Source: Actinomycetota bacterium (GTDB lineage Bacteria > Actinomycetota > Humimicrobiia > Humimicrobiales > Humimicrobiaceae). From it: 34,659 nucleotides of DNA. The stretch's first letter is position 1. Each line of letters starts with the position of its first letter. Shown here in pieces: positions 7,337-15,378 of the stretch. The stretch covers positions 1-34,659 of the forward strand of contig VGAZ01000008.1 in assembly GCA_016870615.1 (NCBI GenBank), read 5' to 3'. The notes beneath the pieces were generated by a model. That model searched no databases. It was given only the letters and a program-made list of their open reading frames with translations, and was not told the DNA's origin. The position numbers were made by a program, and so were the translations under genes.

Positions 7337-9265
7337 CTATTTTGTATAATCACTCCCAACTATGACTGTAATATCAACATTGTCCGGATTATCTGTGGAT
7401 TTTGAAATTTCCCCCACATCAAGAACATCCCGTATCCTGTCTGCAATATCTTCAATGCCGGATTTGTCTTTATGAATTATAATTTTTGTTGTGCTGTAAT
7501 TTTGATTATCAGCATTCTTTACTTCTTTTACCTCTATTACCTTGCCGCCGCTATTTAGCTTATCCTCCAGTATCTTTTTTACAGTCAAGGCAAGGCCCGT
7601 TGTACCCTCGCCATTTAATATGCTTAAAACATAGGTTTGAGGCTGGGCAGCAGATTCCTCTGTTGTCTCCGTACTGCCGGTTTCAACAGTTTGGCCTCCT
7701 GCTATATTTTCAATATTGGCTTTTACAGCATTATAATCAAAGTCTTTGCCCACAATAACGACAATATCACTTGCCTGGTCAGCATTTATGTCCGATGCTG
7801 AAGCCATAAGGACTTCTGTTAGATGGCTTGACGCCCTGGTGTTTGCATCATTCTCAGATTTTATAATTATCATTGTCCTGCTGAAATTATAGTTTTCGGC
7901 ATCACCTGGTGCCTGCATTTCATACCTTGGCTTCCCGTCAGAGAACTTAAGCCCCTTAAGCAATTCCGATACCTGCCCTGCAATACCCTTTGTGCCGACT
8001 CCGTTTAAAACAGTAACGCTTACGGTTTGCCCTGTTTCATATACAGGTTCTTCTTCTATAACTGCACCTTCAAGGCCAAAAATACTACTGACTTTTGATA
8101 TATCCGGAACTATTACAATATTTCCCGCTTCATCAAGGGGAACAACCCTTCCGTCAAGGGTGTATATCTTATTTTTTTCACTTTTTAACTGTGAAATTGT
8201 TGCTATAATCTCTGCAAGTTCTTCAAGGCTCAAGTCAGTTTCAATATAATCTTTTATCTTAGATAAATTGCCTGCAAGATCGCCTTCCCTGCTGCCTGCT
8301 ATTTTTTTCATTATGCTGTCTGTAAGTATTTTCTGGAAACCTGTGGCGCTGGGTGAAACATCCGGGTTTTCGCCGCTGTAATAGCTTAAAAAATTATAGG
8401 CAGTTTCACCATTTATTATATTTTCCCCTTCTTTAAGCAATGTCTTTGAACCATCCGGGTTTGTAATCTCTATCTCGCTGCTAAGCTCAAGCTTTATGCT
8501 CTCAAGTTTATTCACAATGCTTATAACATCCATAAGAAGGTACTTTTCCGCGTTTACGCCAAGATTGTTTTTTACCGCCAGCTTCATAAGATCCATCCCG
8601 CCAAATCCTGCAGCTTTTTTTATAGTATCCTGGCCGAAACCTGGTATTTCAAATAAAGCATTTACAGGCATACACAGGGAAACAAGCCTGGAGTCAGAGA
8701 CAGTGTATTTGGATAATATAAGGGATTTTATCTGAGGCTCAACCAGGTTGCTGTCAGCTCCTGCTATTATAATGCTTAAATCCCTTCCAAGCTTAATGGA
8801 AGAAGGTATTTCTATAGAAGTTTCAGCCTGGCTTGTCTGGCTGCCAGAAGTGTCTGGAAAATATTTATTCTTAATATATCTGTAGCCAAAAACAATACCT
8901 GTAGACAAAAGGACCAGAAGAACCATTACCGTAATTGATGTAAATATAAATCTTCTTTTTCTTCTTTTTTCCCTTATTTTTGTGCTTCTTGCTCCATCAT
9001 CATCCCATTCATCTCCGTATTCATTACTGAATTCAAAATCCCTGTCAGTGAAAAAATCATTTTCAGCCTGATTTCTGCTTTCTTCTTCAGGAATGGAGCT
9101 CTGTTCTTCAGGAAATCTTTTTGCGTGCCTGCCTGTATTAATTATTTCACCATTATCTTCATCTTCATAATCATTACTTTTATTTTCGTCAAAAGAATAC
9201 TTTTTAAAAATATCCTCTTCATAATTTTCTTCATTATTATGCTTTGACCTGTCATCAGGTGACAT
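7337..9265 (-). CDS. Membrane-anchored LCP-like protein with two LytR_C domains
   Basis: With the ATG at 9265 (GGAGG about eight bases upstream) the protein has 642 residues. An in-frame GTG 15 bases earlier is less likely because it overlaps that site. The first ~100 residues are strongly acidic and presumably cytoplasmic. RRKRR then precedes one membrane helix (about 105-127), so the bulk is outside. Residues ~165-350 resemble the LytR-CpsA-Psr fold by layout (IIIAGAD..., MPVNALFEIPGFG...IKKAAGFGG, VNAEKYLLMD, a GE.IING.TAYNFL block). However, the catalytic signature is gone: MPVNA replaces the PRDT-type segment and YYSGEN replaces the R-x-R stretch. Two LytR_C domains follow, each opening with an LNG motif (VTVLNGVGTKGIAG and LSILNGEGTTGLAL). 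It is probably a cell-envelope scaffold or regulator rather than an active wall-polymer ligase; that is inference. It overlaps yqeK by 11 bases. Confidence 0.8.
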   Translation of the reverse strand: MSPDDRSKHNNEENYEEDIFKKYSFDENKSNDYEDEDNGEIINTGRHAKRFPEEQSSIPEEESRNQAENDFFTDRDFEFSNEYGDEWDDDGARSTKIREKRRKRRFIFTSITVMVLLVLLSTGIVFGYRYIKNKYFPDTSGSQTSQAETSIEIPSSIKLGRDLSIIIAGADSNLVEPQIKSLILSKYTVSDSRLVSLCMPVNALFEIPGFGQDTIKKAAGFGGMDLMKLAVKNNLGVNAEKYLLMDVISIVNKLESIKLELSSEIEITNPDGSKTLLKEGENIINGETAYNFLSYYSGENPDVSPSATGFQKILTDSIMKKIAGSREGDLAGNLSKIKDYIETDLSLEELAEIIATISQLKSEKNKIYTLDGRVVPLDEAGNIVIVPDISKVSSIFGLEGAVIEEEPVYETGQTVSVTVLNGVGTKGIAGQVSELLKGLKFSDGKPRYEMQAPGDAENYNFSRTMIIIKSENDANTRASSHLTEVLMASASDINADQASDIVVIVGKDFDYNAVKANIENIAGGQTVETGSTETTEESAAQPQTYVLSILNGEGTTGLALTVKKILEDKLNSGGKVIEVKEVKNADNQNYSTTKIIIHKDKSGIEDIADRIRDVLDVGEISKSTDNPDNVDITVIVGSDYTK

Positions 9266-9899
9266 TTTTATAACCTCCACAGATATAATTCCAAATCCTG
9301 CTGGTGTCCGGGTGTAATGTGCAGTTTTTGCTAATTACATATATTATATTACTTTTATAAACTTCCAGTAAACATAAATCGGGATTGTTTATTGATAATT
9401 GTCTTAAATATTCAATATTTTTATAATTTCTCCCTGCTTCAAGCTTATCTGAAATATATAGAATACGATCCAGTCCGCTCATATCACAGGAACCGGTAGT
9501 ATGCCTGCTTATTGCATTATATATTTCTTTGTCATTTATTCCAAAATCTCTTTTTATAAGATATGGGGCAGCATAAGCATGAAGACACGGATAACAGGTC
9601 TTTTCGAAATCTGTCAGCCCTTTTACATTGCGGGATACTATATCCTGCAAATCCTGCCTTTCCAGTATTTTCCCGTAATCATGCAGAAGCGCTGAAATGC
9701 ATGCTTTATTTACCAAATCTTCATTTATATCCGCGTCCGGATAATGCTTAAGCGCAAGCATTACTGCAAAATCCATAGTCTTTATTGAATGCCTGTAAAG
9801 GCTTTCCGGCATTTTCTGTTTAATTACTGTTTTAATATCTTTAAGTTCTTTAAGCTGCCTGCTGTTTAAAAGTTTTTTTATTTTATTTGTATAAACCAT
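9255..9899 (-). CDS. yqeK: YqeK-family HD-domain hydrolase (putative Ap4A hydrolase)
   Basis: This is about 214 residues from the ATG at 9899. The HD metal site is clear: H in YRHSIKT, the HD pair in ALLHDYGK, RHTTG, and the later D in YISDKLE. YqeK proteins split Ap4A symmetrically into ADP and are almost always coded next to nadD, as here. The start lies inside the end of nadD (17-base overlap); an in-frame GTG at 9923 would add eight residues. Neither has a clear Shine-Dalgarno, so translation is probably coupled to nadD. The C-terminal ~60 residues after the HD core (including NCTLHPDTSRIWNYI) are usual for the family. Confidence 0.9.
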   Translation of the reverse strand: MVYTNKIKKLLNSRQLKELKDIKTVIKQKMPESLYRHSIKTMDFAVMLALKHYPDADINEDLVNKACISALLHDYGKILERQDLQDIVSRNVKGLTDFEKTCYPCLHAYAAPYLIKRDFGINDKEIYNAISRHTTGSCDMSGLDRILYISDKLEAGRNYKNIEYLRQLSINNPDLCLLEVYKSNIIYVISKNCTLHPDTSRIWNYICGGYKNVT

Positions 9900-10542
9900 G
9901 TTTGAGCAAATAATTGGATACACTCTCAGGCAAAAGGTATTTTATGGACCTATTGCTTTTAATCCTGTTTCTTATATCAGTAGATGAAATTGCAAGCGCA
10001 GGTATTTCCATCAGGTAAATCTGTGCCTTGAAACTGTTTGTACTGAAACTGTCGAGCTTGCTTTTTAATTCCTCTATTTTTTTTATGTCATATCCAGGCC
10101 TGGTTGCAGCAATAAAACTGCAGTACTGCATAATCTCACGGGGTTCTTTCCATGATAATATTTCAAGTATCGCATCAGCGCCTGTTATAAAATAAAGGCC
10201 GGCTCTATCACTGAATATATTCTTAAGCTCTTTTAATGTATCTATTGTATAGGATGTTTTTTCCCTGTCTATTTCAATCCTTGATACAAAAAAATCAGGG
10301 TTTGAAGCAGTTGCAATTACTGTCATTAGATACCTGTCCTCGGGCCCGGCCAGAATGCCTGATGTTTTATGGGGAGGATTGCCTGTTGGGATAAATATAA
10401 CCTTATCAAGGCAAAACTGTTTCAATGCTTCTTCTGCAGTTACAAGATGGCCGAAATGTATGGGATTGAAAGTTCCGCCCATAATACCAACTTTGATATG
10501 CTTTTTTGCGCACAGCTTTATAATTTTTTCTTCAGGAAACAT
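9883..10542 (-). CDS. nadD: Nicotinate-nucleotide adenylyltransferase
   Basis: This enzyme adenylates nicotinate mononucleotide in NAD synthesis. GIMGGTFNPIHFGHL is the nucleotidyltransferase (H/T)xGH-type signature, and ISSTDIRNRIKS near the C-terminus is the second conserved block. I chose the ATG at 10542, giving 219 residues, because AGGAAG sits about eight bases upstream and the gene then follows the proA stop by four bases. Upstream in-frame starts would overlap proA and add about ten unconserved residues. It overlaps the start of yqeK by 17 bases, the usual nadD-yqeK pairing. Confidence 0.95.
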   Translation of the reverse strand: MFPEEKIIKLCAKKHIKVGIMGGTFNPIHFGHLVTAEEALKQFCLDKVIFIPTGNPPHKTSGILAGPEDRYLMTVIATASNPDFFVSRIEIDREKTSYTIDTLKELKNIFSDRAGLYFITGADAILEILSWKEPREIMQYCSFIAATRPGYDIKKIEELKSKLDSFSTNSFKAQIYLMEIPALAISSTDIRNRIKSNRSIKYLLPESVSNYLLKHGLYK

Positions 10543-10546
10543 AAGA

Positions 10547-11803
10547 TTACTTCCTGACCTGTCCATTGCCAAAAACTATAAATTTATTTGTTGTTAACTG
10601 TTCAAGGCTCATGGGCCCCCTCCAGTGAAGCTTCTGGGTGCTGATGCCTATTTCAGCCCCAAGGCCGAATTCCCCTCCGTCGGTAAATCTTGTGGAGGCA
10701 TTGACAAAGACTGTTGAGCTGTCACAGCTTTGTGTAAAGTATAGAGAGTTTTTATAGTCTGAAGTTATTATTGACTCAGTATGATGGGAACTGTACTTAT
10801 TTATATGCTCAACCGCCTCTTGGATATTTTTTACGATTTTTACAGCTATTACAAGATCAAGGTATTCCTCATACCAGTCATCATTTTTCGCAGCAACCGC
10901 TTCCGGGTATATTTGCCTGGCAATGGCGCAGCCCTTTATCACAACATTGTGCTTTTTAAGGCTGACAAGCACTTCCGGAAGTATTTTTTCTGCAATGTCC
11001 TTGTGCACAAGCAGTTTTTCAACAGCATTGCATACGCTTGGCCTCTGTGTCTTTGAGTTAATGACTATGTCTTTAATATTTTGGGTATCAATTCCGTCAA
11101 GCTTATTATCAATATAAATGTGGCAGTTTCCAATTCCTGTCTCTATAACCGGGACTTTTGAATTGAGTACAACACTGTTTATAAGCTGGCTTCCGCCCCT
11201 CGGTATAAGGACATCCACATAATCCCTTAACTGCATGAGCGCATCCGCATCTTCCCTTTCTGCGGTTGGAATTATCTGTATAATGTCAGGGGGCAATCCA
11301 CTGTCTTTGACAGCCTGCCTCATTATATCTGCCAGTACCTTATTGGTGCAAAGCGCATGCGAGCTGCCCCGCAGTATTACAGAGCTGCCGGCTTTTAGAC
11401 AAAGAACTGCAGCATCAACTGTAACATTTGGGCGTGCTTCATAAATAATCCCTATAACGCCAAGTGGAGATCTTATGTTTTTAAGCATAAGGCCATTGGG
11501 AAGATTGTAGCCAAATATTACACTGCCTACAGGATCTTTCATCTCCTTTACCTGGTCTATGCTTGAAGAGATTTTTTTAATCCTGCCCTCATCAAGAAGC
11601 AGCCTGTCAAGAAGGGTTCCTGATATGCCTGACTCCCTGCTTCTTTTAATATCATCCTTGTTTGCAGATATTATTTTATCTGTAAACCTGATAAGATTTT
11701 GGCCTATTGCCGCAAGGGCAGCATCTTTAACCATTGTGCCTGCGGATGCTATAAAAGGTGCGGCTGCTTTTGCATTTTTTGCTATTTTTAATACTGTATC
11801 CAT
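10547..11803 (-). CDS. proA: Gamma-glutamyl phosphate reductase
   Basis: This 418-residue protein of normal length reduces gamma-glutamyl phosphate to glutamate semialdehyde, the second step of proline synthesis. The catalytic cysteine is C258 in KTQRPSVCNAVEKLLVH. The NADPH-binding region includes LGVIGIIYEARPNVTVDAA and SSVILRGSSHA, and the C-terminal GPMSLEQLTTNKFIV block is present. GCGGAG lies about six bases before the ATG. It follows proB with a 40-bp gap and is followed by nadD after four bases, so obgE-proB-proA-nadD is probably one operon. Confidence 0.97.
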   Translation of the reverse strand: MDTVLKIAKNAKAAAPFIASAGTMVKDAALAAIGQNLIRFTDKIISANKDDIKRSRESGISGTLLDRLLLDEGRIKKISSSIDQVKEMKDPVGSVIFGYNLPNGLMLKNIRSPLGVIGIIYEARPNVTVDAAVLCLKAGSSVILRGSSHALCTNKVLADIMRQAVKDSGLPPDIIQIIPTAEREDADALMQLRDYVDVLIPRGGSQLINSVVLNSKVPVIETGIGNCHIYIDNKLDGIDTQNIKDIVINSKTQRPSVCNAVEKLLVHKDIAEKILPEVLVSLKKHNVVIKGCAIARQIYPEAVAAKNDDWYEEYLDLVIAVKIVKNIQEAVEHINKYSSHHTESIITSDYKNSLYFTQSCDSSTVFVNASTRFTDGGEFGLGAEIGISTQKLHWRGPMSLEQLTTNKFIVFGNGQVRK

Positions 11804-11843
11804 TTTTGCTCCGCATAAATTTTAATATTACCGGTATAATTTA

Positions 11844-13049
11844 TCATTCATAATTATTTTCATCAAATACTACAAGGCTGTCACGGTGTATTATTTCAAA
11901 ACATAAGCTGCTGCCATGTTGCTCCAGTATTTTGTTTTCTTTTTTTCCCATGACTTTTACGACATCCCTGTCTGAAAAATTACTGATGCCTTTTGCAATA
12001 AGCATTCCGTCAGTTGAATAAACATTTAAGGTGTCTCCCTTGTTAAAACTTCCCTGAACTTCAACAACCCCCACAGGGAGTATGCTTTTTCCTCCGCTTA
12101 TAACAGCATTGACTGCCCCGCTGTCAATAATTATGCTGCCTTTTGAGACAATGCCAAAAGCAATCCACCTTTTAAGGCTTTTTACCTTCCTGCCGGGAGC
12201 AGGCGCAAAGAAAGTGCCGATTTTCTCGAAATTAATTATTTTTGAAATAACATCCTCTGTTGAGCTGTCTGCAATTACAGATGGTATCTGCAGAAATGAG
12301 CATATCTTTGCAGCCTTTATCTTCGAAAGCATGCCGCCAAGGCTGTACTCTGAGCCTTTCCCTCCGGCAAGCTGTTCAATAGCAGGCGTTATTTTTTCAA
12401 CAAAGGATATGAGCCTTGCCCCATCAGGAGATTTTAAATCAGCAGGATTTCTGTCGTAAAGCCCACCTGTGTCTGTAAGCATAATAAGCAAGTCAGCCTG
12501 GGTGAGGCTGCTTACAAGGGCTGCAAGCCGGTCATTGTCGCCAAATTTAATCTCTTCAACAGCAACACTGTCATTTTCATTTATAACAGGTATCACTTTT
12601 AATTTAAGAAGGTTTTCAATAGTATTTTTTATATTAAGATATTGAATACGCCTCGTCATGTCCTCACGCGTCAGCAGTATCTGGCCGATTTTTTTGCCCA
12701 GGCTGCAAAAAAGACTGCTGTATTTACCCATTAGCTCCACCTGGCCAACTGCTGCTGCAGCCTGCAGTTTTGAAATATCTTTTGGTCTTGAAGAAATCCC
12801 TAAAAACTGCAGCCCTGCTGCAATGGCGCCGCTGGTAACAATTATTATCTCAACGCCAGTATCTGCGGACTTTGCAACTTCAGCTGCAAATTTGCCCATT
12901 TTTTTAATATCCGGATTACCATTGCCGGAGGTGAGGCTGCTTGTGCCGATTTTTACAACAGCCCTTTTTATTTTTTTAAGATATTTTTTTCTTTCCAATT
13001 TAAATTCTATATTTTTCAGCCTGTTGTTATTCTTCAAGTTCAAATACAA
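11844..13049 (-). CDS. proB: Glutamate 5-kinase with C-terminal PUA domain
   Basis: ProB phosphorylates glutamate to start proline synthesis. The kinase part begins at KIKRAVVKIGTSSLTS and includes VTSGAIAAG, VIPVINENDSV and KFGDNDRLAALV. The last ~100 residues (SKGSIIIDSGAVNAV..., GVVEVQGSFNKGD...GISNFSDRDV) are the PUA domain found in long ProB forms. The start is uncertain: the longest frame opens with TTG at 13049, inside the end of obgE by 23 bases, and there is no ATG before the conserved core. This gives about 25-30 extra basic residues compared with the family. Another TTG at 12998 is possible; neither has a clear Shine-Dalgarno. Translation may depend on coupling to obgE. Confidence 0.93.
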   Translation of the reverse strand: MYLNLKNNNRLKNIEFKLERKKYLKKIKRAVVKIGTSSLTSGNGNPDIKKMGKFAAEVAKSADTGVEIIIVTSGAIAAGLQFLGISSRPKDISKLQAAAAVGQVELMGKYSSLFCSLGKKIGQILLTREDMTRRIQYLNIKNTIENLLKLKVIPVINENDSVAVEEIKFGDNDRLAALVSSLTQADLLIMLTDTGGLYDRNPADLKSPDGARLISFVEKITPAIEQLAGGKGSEYSLGGMLSKIKAAKICSFLQIPSVIADSSTEDVISKIINFEKIGTFFAPAPGRKVKSLKRWIAFGIVSKGSIIIDSGAVNAVISGGKSILPVGVVEVQGSFNKGDTLNVYSTDGMLIAKGISNFSDRDVVKVMGKKENKILEQHGSSLCFEIIHRDSLVVFDENNYE

Positions 13050-14343
13050 GATCGCCGATAATTACAGTGCTTCCCTCATTTATTCCCATTTTTTTAAGTC
13101 TATCACCAATCCTTAACTTTTTTAATTTATATTTTAAATAATTAAGGGCCTCCTCGTTCTGCAGGTCCATCATGGATATCATTCTTTCCAGCTTTTTATT
13201 CTTTACTGTATACTCCTGGCCGTCTCTTATTATGCTGAAACTATCATTTTCAAGCCCGCTCCTGCCGCTGTTTTGAAGTGTATAAAGCTTAAAACCCTCC
13301 CGGAGTTTTTCTTTTGCTTTTTTATCTTGCGCTTCTTTTTCTGCAGCTTTTTTTATTTTTTTATAAAGTGAGGAAATAAAACCATTTATACCTTCACCAG
13401 TTGCAGCAGAAACTGCCATTACCGGCTTTTTTGTTTTTAAGGTAAACTTTTTTATAATAGCCTTAAGTTCTTCTTTTGAGTAAACAAGGTCTGATTTGTT
13501 AAGAAGCACAAGGTAATCCCGTTTATACAATACATTGCTGTAAAGCTTCAATTCATTTCTCAAAGTCTGAAAAGTTTCTTCAAGGGTTTGTGTTGTTGAA
13601 TCTAAAAGAACTGAAAGATCAAGAACTATTACAATGATTTTTGAGCGCAAAACATGGCGCAGGAACCTGTCGCCAAGGCCGGTGCCTTTGTGCGCGCCTT
13701 CTATTATACCCGGAATATCGGCGACAACAAATGTATCGTCCTCAAATTCAACAACTCCAAGATTTGGAACAAGAGTTGTAAACGGATAGGAGGCAATTTT
13801 CGGTCTGGCAGCAGAAATCCTGGATATTAATGTGGATTTTCCGGCATTGGGAAATCCGACAAGCGCAGCATCTGCAAGAAGCCTCAGCTCAAGTGTTATC
13901 CACTTCTCTTCAACTTTCTCGCCAAATTCTGCAAAACCCGGAAACCTGCGCTGCTGGGAAACAAAGCTTGCATTGCCTTTGCCGCCAATTCCGCCTGTAG
14001 CAGCAAGATACTGCTTTGCTTCAAAATCAAGGTCAGCAACTATAATGCCATTATCTTTTATTACTGTGCCTACAGGAACTTTAATTATACAGTCTGCCCC
14101 GTTTCTGCCGCTGCGGTTATTTGGCATGCCGGAATGGCCTTTTTCTGCCTTATGATGCACTTTTTTCTTGAATGCCAGCAGTGTTGCAATGCTTGTTGAT
14201 GCTTCTATTATTACATTTCCACCTTTTCCCCCGCTGCCTCCGCTGGCTATTTTTTTATAGCTTCCTTTTAAAAAGAAAAAGCTTACAGCGCCGTTTCCGC
14301 CGTCTCCGCCCTTTACATTTATTTTTGCCTCATCAAGAAACAT
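13027..14343 (-). CDS. obgE: Obg-family GTPase ObgE/CgtA
   Basis: This 438-residue GTPase acts in 50S ribosome assembly and stress signalling. The glycine-rich Obg fold fills residues 1-160 (GGDGGNG, GGSGGKGGNV, GGIGGKGN). The G domain has GFPNAGKS (163-170), DIPGIIEGAHKGTGLG (from 209), LNKSD and SAATGEG. The C-terminal OCT domain is present (FSIIRDGQEYTVKNKKLERM..., LRIGDRLKKMGINEGSTVIIGDLVFEL). The ATG at 14343 aligns with the family start MFLDEAKINVKGGDGGNG but has no visible Shine-Dalgarno. It lies 230 bp after rpmA, the widest gap inside the ribosome block; that gap has no evident gene or terminator. Confidence 0.97.
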   Translation of the reverse strand: MFLDEAKINVKGGDGGNGAVSFFFLKGSYKKIASGGSGGKGGNVIIEASTSIATLLAFKKKVHHKAEKGHSGMPNNRSGRNGADCIIKVPVGTVIKDNGIIVADLDFEAKQYLAATGGIGGKGNASFVSQQRRFPGFAEFGEKVEEKWITLELRLLADAALVGFPNAGKSTLISRISAARPKIASYPFTTLVPNLGVVEFEDDTFVVADIPGIIEGAHKGTGLGDRFLRHVLRSKIIVIVLDLSVLLDSTTQTLEETFQTLRNELKLYSNVLYKRDYLVLLNKSDLVYSKEELKAIIKKFTLKTKKPVMAVSAATGEGINGFISSLYKKIKKAAEKEAQDKKAKEKLREGFKLYTLQNSGRSGLENDSFSIIRDGQEYTVKNKKLERMISMMDLQNEEALNYLKYKLKKLRIGDRLKKMGINEGSTVIIGDLVFELEE

Positions 14344-14573
14344 TTTTTTTAGGATGGTTTTAAGGATGATGAAGGTTTCAGTGGTTTAAGAGCAATTTTA
14401 TGCTTTTCCAAGCATGCTAATTTATGATTAAATACCATGCAAACCAATAATCAACACAGCCTGGCATGTAAATTATCCGGCAATTTAACAGTATAGATGC
14501 TTAAGCCAGCTTTAATAATATATTTGCAGCCAGCGATAGGAGAAAAACCTTACTTATTATCCGTTGAAGCTTT

Positions 14574-14828
14574 TTACCGGGAAATAACATTGACAAGCTT
14601 GCCCCTGGTGCTATTTGAAACAAATTCCACAATACCGTCTGCTTTTGCAAAAAGAGTATGGTCCCTGCCAAGTCCAACATTTTGGCCCGGCCTGTATTTT
14701 GTTCCTCTCTGCCTTATAATTATATTGCCTGCAGTCACTTCCTGCCCGCCATATATTTTCACACCCAGATACTGGGGATTGCTGTCCCTGCCGTTACGCG
14801 AACTTCCGACACCCTTTTTACTTGACAT
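14574..14828 (-). CDS. rpmA: 50S ribosomal protein L27
   Basis: This 84-residue L27 begins [24 protein letters not shown], the normal bacterial sequence whose N-terminus reaches the peptidyl-transferase centre. It lacks the ~9-residue extension (ending in a Phe-Phe-type cleavage site) that Bacillota carry and that the Prp protease removes. There is also no prp gene between rplU and rpmA, so the two absences agree. A strong GGAGG lies eight bases before the ATG. The gap to rplU is 109 bp. Confidence 0.97.
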   Translation of the reverse strand: MSSKKGVGSSRNGRDSNPQYLGVKIYGGQEVTAGNIIIRQRGTKYRPGQNVGLGRDHTLFAKADGIVEFVSNSTRGKLVNVISR

Positions 14829-14937
14829 TGTTTAAACCTCCGATACAGCAATAAAGCTGCAATTAAAATCATTTATATATAATTAATACCCAAATTCAGT
14901 ATACTTATTTATTAGAGCAGCCCTTAATTAAAGATAT

Positions 14938-15252
14938 TTATTTTACAGTAATCTTGTCTGCATGAATAAGGGTAAGCAGCGGCCTGCTGCCGACTTTTCT
15001 TCTGTATCTTTTTTTGGCTTTCTGTTTAAAAGCAATAACTTTATCTCCCTTGAAATGCTTCTTTATTGTAGCCTCAACAGCAACTCCAGTAATGAGCGGC
15101 TTTCCAACCTGCACCTTGCTGCCGTCACTGAAAAGATTTACTTCTGAAAGTGTAACTTTTTGGCCTTCTTTACCTTCAATTTTTTCAATTACTATATTTT
15201 TATCTTCTTCTATTTTATACTGTTTTCCGCCACTTGTAATTACCGCGTAAAT
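14938..15252 (-). CDS. rplU: 50S ribosomal protein L21 with AUU start codon
   Basis: The frame reads (M)YAVITSGGKQYKIEE and runs 104 residues to QKAKKRYRRKVGSRPLLTLIHADKITVK and a TAA. This is complete L21, with the conserved GGKQYK near the start and the RKxxGHR-like RRKVGSR near the end. The codon in the start position is ATT, at 15252-15250 on the minus strand. AGGAGG lies six bases upstream, an ideal spacing. Between the upstream in-frame stop and this point there is no ATG, GTG or TTG, so AUU is the only plausible start unless the base is a sequencing error. Downstream in-frame starts would remove the conserved beginning. L21 binds 23S rRNA in the 50S subunit. It is followed by rpmA and obgE and preceded by rng. 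Confidence 0.93.
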   Translation of the reverse strand: MYAVITSGGKQYKIEEDKNIVIEKIEGKEGQKVTLSEVNLFSDGSKVQVGKPLITGVAVEATIKKHFKGDKVIAFKQKAKKRYRRKVGSRPLLTLIHADKITVK

Positions 15253-15319
15253 TTCGGGCCTCCTTGATAAATTTAAACTAAAAAATGGTTAATGCTAAAA
15301 CTCTAACCAGAGAATTATA
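15253..15319 (-). promoter_or_regulatory. rplU leader: -10 box and strong Shine-Dalgarno
   Basis: On the minus strand a perfect TATAAT (15319-15314) would start transcription about 55 bases before rplU; the -35 region is poor. AGGAGG (15264-15259) is separated from the ATT start by CCCGAA. A separate promoter would let rplU-rpmA be transcribed independently of rng. I see no clear hairpin like known L21 leader structures. Confidence 0.45.
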
Positions 15320-15378
15320 TCTTAAAAATTGCAAATCCGTAATTTATCACAATATAAATTAAAATGCAATATTTTTTA

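Noticed and set aside
9883-10572. Longer nadD start overlapping proA by 26 bases
   Set aside because: The ATG at 10542 has AGGAAG at good spacing and matches the family start; the extra ten residues are not conserved.
14344-14573. A small gene or terminator between rpmA and obgE
   Set aside because: No frame with a ribosome-binding site and no stable hairpin with a T run was seen.
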